Source: Candidatus Woesearchaeota archaeon (GTDB lineage: Archaea > Nanobdellota > Nanobdellia > Woesearchaeales > JACQSR01). From it: DNA of 10,021 nucleotides. The notes beneath the pieces were generated by a model, which did no database searches, was not told where the DNA came from, and saw nothing but the letters and a program-made list of their open reading frames with translations. Below are positions 5,427-10,021 of this stretch, piece after piece; the first letter of the stretch is position 1, and each line of letters starts with the position of its first letter. The stretch covers positions 1 through 10,021 of the forward strand of contig JAHFLI010000028.1 of assembly GCA_023255615.1 (NCBI GenBank), in the 5' to 3' direction. The translations under genes and the position numbers were made by a program.

Positions 5427-5596
5427 CATTTGGGATCTTAATTCATAAAAATGTTCACGAAAGTGGAATAACCCAAGAGCTCTTTGAATCAAAAAATGAT
5501 GGGATTCCGACAGAAGAAGTTCTTACTAAAATTCAAACATGGCTTGATATTGAGAAAGAAAAGTATAAAAACGACTTCCGAGAGAACACCTCGTAA
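5408..5596 (+). CDS. Small acidic hypothetical protein, 62 residues
   Basis: Begins inside the preceding 40-codon ORF in another frame. The product is mostly helical: a strand-like TFGILIH (7-13), an acidic helix, an IPTEEV turn (33-38), and a helix holding WLDIEKEKYKNDF (45-57). Not recognised. Its stop TAA (5594-5596) abuts the stop of the convergent ATP-PPase gene with no base between them. Two overlapping tiny ORFs could be a toxin-antitoxin or regulator pair, but no known fold or motif supports that. Confidence 0.55.
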   Translation: METTELTFGILIHKNVHESGITQELFESKNDGIPTEEVLTKIQTWLDIEKEKYKNDFRENTS

Positions 5597-6496
5597 TTAT
5601 AATGAATGTTCCAAAAACTCTTTCTTTTTCATTCCTTTTTTCTTGGCGATCCTTTCCAAGGCGATATCAACATTACTGCCATATTGTGCCGCAATCTTTT
5701 TTCTCCGCGCAAAATCTTTTCGTAATCCTATCTCTTCTGCAATTTCTCGTAACACAATTTTTTTCTGCAGAGTATCGATCTTAAACATCGGATGAATCTT
5801 CATCGCTGCAAGAATAACTTCCGTATCAAGAAACGGAGCAAGAAGAGTAACATTGAAATGATGCGCGACAGTAAAATCTCTGACCAAATCGCGATCCCAC
5901 ATCCCCTTTAATCCACGCCAACACTCAGCATGCAGATCTTCAAATCCTTTTGCTAACGCTTCATCATGACGCTGATAGCCACAGAAAATTTCCTCACTGC
6001 CTAAACCGCCGAATACTTCGTGATATCCGTCTTTAATAACCTCCTCGAGAAGAACCCATAAAACGGAGCCAACTTCTATTTTAACAACGTCAGGTTCTTT
6101 TAACAAATGAAGAACATTCACAAAAACTGATTCAAGATTTTCATAAGAAATCGTTACTTTTTTCAGCAGTAAACCATATTCTTTTGCGACCTCTTCCGCA
6201 ACCAATGCATCCTTTGAATCTTTTAATCCTAAGGTGTAGCATGGAAATTGATAACCGAGCTGCTTGAGAACTAACGCAATTAATGTACTGTCAACGCCAC
6301 CAGACAACAAAACAGCAAACTTTCCCGTCGCCCGTTGTTTCACTGCATGAATAAATTTCTCTTTGAAGATTCTTTTTGCTCGTTCTTTATTTGTTTCTAG
6401 ATCATCAAAACTATTTTCGAGAGAAGAAATATAAGAAACCCATTCTTCTTGAGATACTAATGAATTATGTTTAACGACATGAGATAAGATGACCAT
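5597..6496 (-). CDS. Stand-alone asparagine-synthetase-type ATP-pyrophosphatase
   Basis: 299 residues from the ATG at 6496. The synthetase domain of the asparagine synthetase B family uses ATP to activate a carboxylate as an acyl-adenylate, releasing pyrophosphate. The PP-loop SGGVDS is at 65-70, the second signature GLGSEEIFCGY at 164-174, and a PFLD segment follows further on. The N-terminal class II glutaminase domain (starting Met-Cys) is absent, so the nitrogen donor would be free ammonia or a partner protein; substrate unknown. The frame is open further upstream to 6655, but that extension overlaps the preceding gene and reads like its antiframe. TTATAAATAA (6525-6516) is 26 bases before 6496, supporting this start and a leaderless mRNA. 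Confidence 0.85.
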   Translation of the reverse strand: MVILSHVVKHNSLVSQEEWVSYISSLENSFDDLETNKERAKRIFKEKFIHAVKQRATGKFAVLLSGGVDSTLIALVLKQLGYQFPCYTLGLKDSKDALVAEEVAKEYGLLLKKVTISYENLESVFVNVLHLLKEPDVVKIEVGSVLWVLLEEVIKDGYHEVFGGLGSEEIFCGYQRHDEALAKGFEDLHAECWRGLKGMWDRDLVRDFTVAHHFNVTLLAPFLDTEVILAAMKIHPMFKIDTLQKKIVLREIAEEIGLRKDFARRKKIAAQYGSNVDIALERIAKKKGMKKKEFLEHSL

Positions 6497-6515
6497 ATGT
6501 TGAGTAAGAGATGAT

Positions 6516-6525
6516 TTATTTATAA
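6516..6525 (-). promoter_or_regulatory. TATA-like element of the ATP-PPase gene
   Basis: TTATAAATAA on the minus strand, centred about 25 bases before the ATG at 6496 and directly after the stop of the upstream gene (6528-6530). It decides the start codon and indicates separate transcription of the PPase gene. Confidence 0.55.
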
Positions 6526-6527
6526 GA

Positions 6528-6971
6528 TTAAGGAAAAAGGGAACGAATGTGAGCATTTCGATAACGAGCCGTAACCTCCGGCAAAGGGGATCCATCGAAT
6601 AACGCCGCATAACCGCCAAGGATAGTAGAAACGAGATCCCGAACATTTCCGGCATTTAGCCTTGCTACCAAAAGAGACTTTTCGAGATATTCGGAACCCA
6701 CTAACAGCGACGGATCCCAATTCTCCCCCATATTTTCGAGAGCAGACTCAAGCGATGGTGCGTTCACCTCTCCGATTTGCCTCGCTGCGACAGTAGAAGC
6801 AAGAGTAAATGCAAAAATCTCAAAAGTGATTACGTCTCCAGGCTTTTCTATAATAATCAGCCCATCAAGAGTAGGTCGCGGAGAACCGAAAGTACCAGAA
6901 AAATAGGGAATTACTTGTCCTTGAAATCCATAGAGGTTCATAAAAAGTGCATATGCCTCACGAGTAACCAT
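6528..6971 (-). CDS. Hypothetical protein, third member of a tandem paralog family
   Basis: 147 residues, no known family. Core pattern: a strand G-L-I-I-I-E (37-42), a second strand E-I-F-A-F-T-L (51-57), an acidic helix containing S-A-L-E-N (76-80), D-P-S-L-L (86-90), and a C-terminal helix ending G-G-Y (119-121) plus a short tail. The same succession occurs in the two proteins encoded upstream on this strand, so it looks like a diverged copy. A 57-base AT-rich gap containing CTTTTAAAG (about 6985-6993) and an A-rich run separates it from the second copy, so it may have its own promoter. No signal peptide or membrane segment. Probably cytosolic; function unknown. Confidence 0.72.
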   Translation of the reverse strand: MVTREAYALFMNLYGFQGQVIPYFSGTFGSPRPTLDGLIIIEKPGDVITFEIFAFTLASTVAARQIGEVNAPSLESALENMGENWDPSLLVGSEYLEKSLLVARLNAGNVRDLVSTILGGYAALFDGSPLPEVTARYRNAHIRSLFP

Positions 6972-7028
6972 AAAATGGATCTAACTTTAAAAGATTAATG
7001 AAAAAAATAAATAAAATCATTGCTATTT

Positions 7029-7427
7029 TTAATGAAGTGTCGAAGAGATTTGCACTCCGCTTAAGATTTCCGCAGGAATGAAGAAAGATCGTCTATAAGA
7101 ATCAAATAATCGTTTTGCTGCCAATTCCAGAGGTTCCCCTTCACCTTGTACCCCTCTAATGATGGTGCCTTCAGTTAAGATGTCGGATAACCTGCAATCC
7201 TCGTCTAATTGAAGAAGTGCTTCTTTAAAAAAGTGTGCTTCCTCTTCACCGATGAGTTGAAATGAAAGACGGAGAAGAGAAAACGAATAAAAGGTAAAAT
7301 TTCGTTCTCCGCCAATCTTCCGTGATTCTATTGCAAGTATACCTTCCTTTTTTGCATATAGGGAACCGTACTTTGGAGACGTGGTTGAATAAATATTTCC
7401 GCCATCGAAAGGAGTGAGTTGGAGCAT
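7029..7427 (-). CDS. Hypothetical protein, second member of the tandem paralog family
   Basis: 132 residues, not recognised. It has G-I-L-A-I-E (29-34), a strand F-T-F-Y-S-F-S-L (44-51), an acidic helix with E-A-L-L-Q-L (69-74), G-x-G-E (95-98) and a helix L-A-A-K-R-L-F-D-S-Y (102-111), lining up with its neighbours on both sides. It starts 2 bases after the stop of the first copy, so these two are an operon. No Shine-Dalgarno is clear before the ATG at 7427; translation is probably coupled. Any resemblance to roadblock/longin-like small alpha-beta folds is speculation from the strand-helix order. Confidence 0.72.
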   Translation of the reverse strand: MLQLTPFDGGNIYSTTSPKYGSLYAKKEGILAIESRKIGGERNFTFYSFSLLRLSFQLIGEEEAHFFKEALLQLDEDCRLSDILTEGTIIRGVQGEGEPLELAAKRLFDSYRRSFFIPAEILSGVQISSTLH

Positions 7428-7429
7428 CG

Positions 7430-7783
7430 TTAATTTATCCTTCCGGTGTGAGAGGCATATGCTCTCGCAACTTCTCCGGCCAAATGGTCCATTGCATATC
7501 CTCCTTGACCAGTTGCCGTATGTAAGACGACTCCATCAAGGCAGGAGGGGAGTACATTTGAAGGATCAGGATGTGTATCTAATAAAGCACCTAAATGTGC
7601 AAGCGCATTCTGAAAATCAGGTGCTTCAAAGACAGCACAACCACGATCATAAGGTCTGCCATCCACTAGAGAAAATCCCACAACGTAAAATCGTTTCTTC
7701 CTATAGTTTTCGACGACAACAACTCCGCGATTTACTCCTGCAGGTTCTCTGACAATTTCAAATGGAACTGATGATGACGCCAT
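7430..7783 (-). CDS. Hypothetical protein, first member of the tandem paralog family
   Basis: 117 residues, not recognised. It shows the compact form of the shared core: G-V-V-V-V-E (20-25), strand F-Y-V-V-G-F-S-L (32-39), FEAPDFQNALAHL (52-64), D-P-S-N-V-L (73-78), V-L-H-T-A-T-G-Q-G-G (86-95), and helix H-L-A-G-E-V-A-R-A-Y (100-109). It is the shortest copy and the first gene transcribed. A TATA-like TTTTTATA at 7817-7810 on the minus strand is about 27-30 bases before the ATG at 7783. It diverges from the gene at 7904. Confidence 0.72.
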   Translation of the reverse strand: MASSSVPFEIVREPAGVNRGVVVVENYRKKRFYVVGFSLVDGRPYDRGCAVFEAPDFQNALAHLGALLDTHPDPSNVLPSCLDGVVLHTATGQGGYAMDHLAGEVARAYASHTGRIN

Positions 7784-7809
7784 AATAAACCTATTAAATG
7801 GATTACCCT

Positions 7810-7817
7810 ATAAAAAT
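7810..7817 (-). promoter_or_regulatory. TATA-like element for the paralog-family operon
   Basis: TTTTTATA on the minus strand, about 30 bases before the ATG at 7783, implying a leader of only a few bases. Confidence 0.4.
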
Positions 7818-7864
7818 CTTTCTATTTATCGTCTCTTAAAAGTAGTATTAAAATCACAACAAAT

Positions 7865-7873
7865 AATATAAAG
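7865..7873 (+). promoter_or_regulatory. TATA-like element for the small-protein/DUF371 pair
   Basis: AATATAAAG is centred about 26 bases before position 7895, giving a leader of about ten bases that would begin at or near the GGTGAT ribosome binding site. Confidence 0.4.
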
Positions 7874-7903
7874 CAGATTCTTCCTCAGTACAAAAGGTGA
7901 TTC

Positions 7904-8143
7904 ATGATGACAAAAAAAGAAGAAAAACCATCAATCAATAAAGACGAGCAAGTTGGATTTCATAAGGGTTCATTAGCAACATTGGCAAAAGAACGAGAAG
8001 AAATGTTGAGGATTTTGCAAATTGTTGAGCAATTAATGGGGATGCACGTCAAAGCTCTCAAGGATTTAGGAATTGATTTGGCTGAACAAGCAAAATCAGC
8101 AGCAAAAAAATCCTCAAAGCCCATAGAAGATATGATCAGATGA
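7904..8143 (+). CDS. Small conserved-looking helical protein
   Basis: 79 residues from the first of two adjacent ATGs (7904, 7907). GGTGAT at 7895-7900 is a good archaeal Shine-Dalgarno; its spacing fits the second ATG slightly better, so the protein may have 78 residues. A lysine-rich start is followed by VGFHKGSLATLAKERE (17-32) and a helix LRILQIVEQLMGMHVKAL (35-52) ending in LGIDL, then a lysine/serine tail. The HKG motif and amphipathic helix look like those of uncharacterised archaeal proteins I have seen, but I cannot name a family. The stop overlaps the DUF371 start (ATGA), suggesting the two are made together. Confidence 0.8.
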   Translation: MMTKKEEKPSINKDEQVGFHKGSLATLAKEREEMLRILQIVEQLMGMHVKALKDLGIDLAEQAKSAAKKSSKPIEDMIR

Positions 8144-8559
8144 GTTATTCATTTTCTTGTTATGGTCATCAGAATATTACTTCAAGACATAAAAATTCTC
8201 TTGAGTTTACCAAAGATTCTGACGTGACATTAAAAGGTGACTGTGTTATTGGAGTCAATGTGGATTTTGATTTGAAAGTGTTAAAAGAGTTTATTAAAAA
8301 AAATAAAGATAAAAAAGTTCGAATGAAAATAACTGCAAATAGCATTTCTGATGAAGTACTATTCGATTTAAATCCAGAATTTGATGATGAACGTGAAATC
8401 GTTATTCGTAAATCATCGTTTCTTTCTTTGCGAACATTGGGTATTAATTCAGATAAAGGTGCAGATGACTTGGAAAAAAACCTTAAAAAAGCTCTCTCTC
8501 AGAACCAAAAAGTCTATGTTACTATCGATAAGACACAACAAGATTTAAAAAGGTTATAG
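8140..8559 (+). CDS. DUF371 family protein
   Basis: 139 residues. The family signature is clear: a start with Y-G-H-x-N-I-T-S-R-H (8-17), L-E-F-T-K-D (21-26), the G-D-C-V-I-G-V strand (33-39), V-I-R-K-S-S-F (88-94) and L-R-T-L-G-I (97-102). DUF371 is a small archaeal beta-rich protein with no established function; the conserved His, Cys and Arg residues may form a binding site. Its start overlaps the preceding small protein's stop by four bases. The next gene begins 28 bases downstream. Confidence 0.88.
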   Translation: MSYSFSCYGHQNITSRHKNSLEFTKDSDVTLKGDCVIGVNVDFDLKVLKEFIKKNKDKKVRMKITANSISDEVLFDLNPEFDDEREIVIRKSSFLSLRTLGINSDKGADDLEKNLKKALSQNQKVYVTIDKTQQDLKRL

Positions 8560-8587
8560 AACTTCCCATAGGTGGGGGGAGATAGTA

Positions 8588-9370
8588 TTGTCATCATCTC
8601 AATTAGAAAGGGAACTGACCACCGCATATTCACGGACTCCAGTCTATGATTCTGCCTGGGAAATTTCAAGAGGGCTAACCCGCGGGTCAAGTGTAGATCG
8701 ACCGTCATTGAATCTTTTAGAACAAGTGTGCGGCCCTTCTCAATTCGGTGAATTTGGTCCTTACGGGATTCTACCTAATGTAATGTTAGGAATCGCATTT
8801 CTTGAGGCAGCAGGAGGAACCCGAAAAAATTCAGGAAAACATTCATTCCTACACTATTTTGACGGTGGTTTTCGGCCATTTCTACTTCAGAGACTTGATT
8901 TAAGACCAGAAGATAAACATGTAATTTATGCATTCATGAATCATGATGACGCCGAAGATCTGAGTGATTCAATTGAAGAAGCATACTTCTTTTTGTACAT
9001 GATTGGAGAGATTCTTGGCGAAAGGTCAAGGGCAAATTCATTCCTATTAACCAACATGCATGATATCACCCTTTCTCGATTAAAGAATGGATATAACAGA
9101 GACAGGGTGATAGACAGAGGAAAAATAAAAAGAGGTTTAGAAGATACCCTTGGAGAGCCATATCTTGAAATTGAAGATACTGCTCAGAAATTTAACCGAG
9201 TCCTATTGAAGATAAGTGATTTAGCCAGGGACTACGAAGGAAGTAGAGCATATAATTATCTTGTTAATAAAGTTGGAGATTTTCTACAAAGTGTGAGCTC
9301 ATATGAAGATAAAATCAGAAGAGTGTATGATGAATTTAGTAGTCCAATCGGTGAACTAGACATCGAGTAA
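8588..9370 (+). CDS. HD-domain protein resembling RelA/SpoT hydrolase domain, N-terminal part (frame broken)
   Basis: 260 residues from a TTG at 8588, preceded by the strong Shine-Dalgarno-like GGTGGGGGGAGAT (8571-8583). The segment AGGTRKNSGKHSFLHYF (75-91) followed by NHDDAED (118-124) resembles the R-x-x-S-G-x-x-x-x-H and H-D-x-x-E-D motifs of RelA/SpoT HD domains, with His89, His119 and Asp120 as likely metal ligands. The final HD ligand expected downstream is missing here but appears, as DKADDTR, in the frame that follows. The TAA at 9368-9370 therefore seems to interrupt one gene of roughly 440 codons. Known relatives hydrolyse (p)ppGpp or other phosphates; no synthetase domain is present in this window, so the substrate is unknown. 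Confidence 0.65.
   Translation: MSSSQLERELTTAYSRTPVYDSAWEISRGLTRGSSVDRPSLNLLEQVCGPSQFGEFGPYGILPNVMLGIAFLEAAGGTRKNSGKHSFLHYFDGGFRPFLLQRLDLRPEDKHVIYAFMNHDDAEDLSDSIEEAYFFLYMIGEILGERSRANSFLLTNMHDITLSRLKNGYNRDRVIDRGKIKRGLEDTLGEPYLEIEDTAQKFNRVLLKISDLARDYEGSRAYNYLVNKVGDFLQSVSSYEDKIRRVYDEFSSPIGELDIE
9355..9370 (+). other. Likely frameshift zone in the HD-domain gene
   Basis: The upstream frame ends at TAA 9368-9370. The downstream frame has a stop at 9352-9354, then stays open to 9901 with coding-like content well before any start codon. A single missing G after GAG (9365-9367) would turn GAG-TAA-AAA into GAG-GTA-AAA and join the frames as ...LDIE-VKSDLF.... It may be a true mutation, a sequencing error, or a -1 recoding site; no slippery heptamer is obvious. 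Confidence 0.6.
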
Positions 9371-9471
9371 AAAGTGATCTTTTTTCCACAATAGACGCTG
9401 CCCCTAATCCAGAAACCACAACAGCAGGTAAAGCTCATAGGGACTTTAATTTCTTTAAACTCATTCGACTC

Positions 9472-9903
9472 TTGGCATACCGTGATCACTATTTGATCCC
9501 GGCCATTGACGATGCGGTTCGCAGATTTCATTCACAGGATCCATATTGGTACGATAGGTTCGCTGCTAAATGCTTGGATAAAGCCGATGATACACGATCA
9601 CCGAATATCCAAGATGTTCTTGCAATACATACAACATTTACAAAAGCAGGGTCTCTCTATGTTCCGGGAGTTGATCGAGTCATGAAACTACCACAAGATG
9701 ACCCCGGAGTTCAGCGAATGACAGACTATCTTGCGTACTTATTTGATATGATGATAGAAAGTGCAGAAACAATTGAGCGGCAGGTCACGCCTCCGGCTAA
9801 TCGACCTCATGCCTTAGATACTGCTTATGAAGAACCTCGGGAAGAGATTGGTGAGATATTAACCAGACTGCGAGAACTTCCTCGAATCACTCCGCGGCGC
9901 TAA
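9472..9903 (+). CDS. C-terminal part of the HD-domain protein (frame open from 9355)
   Basis: 143 residues if read from the TTG at 9472, but the same frame is coding-like from about 9370 (K-S-D-L-F-S-T-I-D-A-A-P...), with no usable start codon before 9472 and no Shine-Dalgarno. It contains DKADDTRSP (36-44), matching the K-L-A-D-R-x-x-N position of RelA/SpoT HD domains that supplies the last metal-binding Asp, followed by helices and an Arg-rich end. Together with 8588-9367 it makes a complete HD domain plus a helical tail. It is best treated as the second half of one interrupted gene; as a separate protein it would lack the H and HD ligands. Its end overlaps a convergent ORF by 17 bases. Confidence 0.55.
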   Translation: MAYRDHYLIPAIDDAVRRFHSQDPYWYDRFAAKCLDKADDTRSPNIQDVLAIHTTFTKAGSLYVPGVDRVMKLPQDDPGVQRMTDYLAYLFDMMIESAETIERQVTPPANRPHALDTAYEEPREEIGEILTRLRELPRITPRR

Positions 9904-10021
9904 TCCTTCTACTCTTACTCAAGAAGTTATAGAATTTTTCTTTGCCAACTTTTCCGCTACCGATGAAATCAGTAGTATGCCGTACCAAAAAAAATCCATG
10001 GCCTTCCGGAATTCTCTCGAT
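9887..10021 (-). CDS. Partial ORF at the right edge, C-terminal 44 residues
   Basis: The minus strand is open from the window edge to TGA at 9889-9887. The product includes EGHGFFLVRHTTDFIGSGK and ends with an Arg/Ser-rich tail. The purine-start/pyrimidine-end codon bias (GAT ATC GGT AGC) in this frame looks coding. A second minus frame (10020-9919) is also open, so the assignment is not certain. It would overlap the end of the HD-domain gene tail to tail by 17 bases. No family recognised. Confidence 0.4.
   Translation of the reverse strand: MERIPEGHGFFLVRHTTDFIGSGKVGKEKFYNFLSKSRRISAAE

Noticed and set aside
5484..5795. Plus-strand ORF of 103 codons over the small ORF and the PPase end
   Set aside because: Phe/Ser-rich antiframe of the ATP-PPase gene with no start signal.
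6497..6655. Upstream extension of the ATP-PPase gene to 6655
   Set aside because: It overlaps the preceding gene, has no family-like sequence, and a TATA element places the start at 6496.
7414..7752. Plus-strand ORF of 112 codons opposite the first paralog gene
   Set aside because: The minus frame has the shared family pattern and a promoter; the plus frame has Arg/His/Gln-rich shadow composition.
9256..9531. Minus-strand ORF of 91 codons across the frameshift zone
   Set aside because: Considered as an explanation for the gap between the two HD fragments, but it has no start signals and the plus-strand frames carry the HD motifs.
1..10021. CRISPR array, insertion sequence or phage genes
   Set aside because: No regularly spaced repeats, transposase-like ORF or terminal inverted repeats were seen.

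Overview
The window is archaeal. It carries an L37Ae ribosomal protein gene, RpoP of the archaeal/eukaryotic RNA polymerase, the KEOPS subunit Pcc1, prefoldin beta, a UPF0147 protein, a DRG-type GTPase and a DUF371 protein. Introns bounded by bulge-helix-bulge (BHB) motifs and TATA-like elements about 26 bases before start codons agree. The AT-rich, compact layout, with many small proteins and stops that touch or overlap, would suit a DPANN-type lineage such as Woesearchaeota or Micrarchaeota. No 16S gene is present, so that placement is a guess.

Layout, left to right. Positions 1-1626 (+) hold the 3' part of a probably secreted glycoside-hydrolase-like protein. After a 162-base intergenic stretch comes the most striking element, a tRNA-Pro(UGG) gene at 1789-2007 interrupted twice: a 51-base intron at the canonical 37/38 position and a 94-base intron inside the T-loop (59/60). 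Seven bases later begins a tight information-processing operon (+): L37Ae, rpoP, pcc1, prefoldin beta, UPF0147 (2015-3188). It collides tail to tail with a minus-strand cassette (4055-3185) of two paralogous three-helix membrane proteins and a pilin-like/SHOCT-like small protein. A DRG/TGS GTPase follows (+, 4124-5236), then two overlapping tiny ORFs (5304-5596).

From 7783 down to 5597 the minus strand carries three small proteins that appear to be diverged copies of one unrecognised family, followed by a stand-alone asparagine-synthetase-type ATP-PPase with no glutaminase domain. From 7904 the plus strand has a coupled pair (small helical protein and DUF371), then an HD-domain protein resembling RelA/SpoT hydrolase domains. 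Its reading frame appears broken by a one-base frameshift near 9355-9370. A partial minus-strand ORF runs off the right edge and overlaps its end.

How the genes work together: the 2015-3188 operon supplies translation, transcription, tRNA modification (KEOPS t6A) and chaperone components, and the tRNA directly upstream may share its transcript. The other cassettes have no clear joint pathway. Several genes look leaderless.
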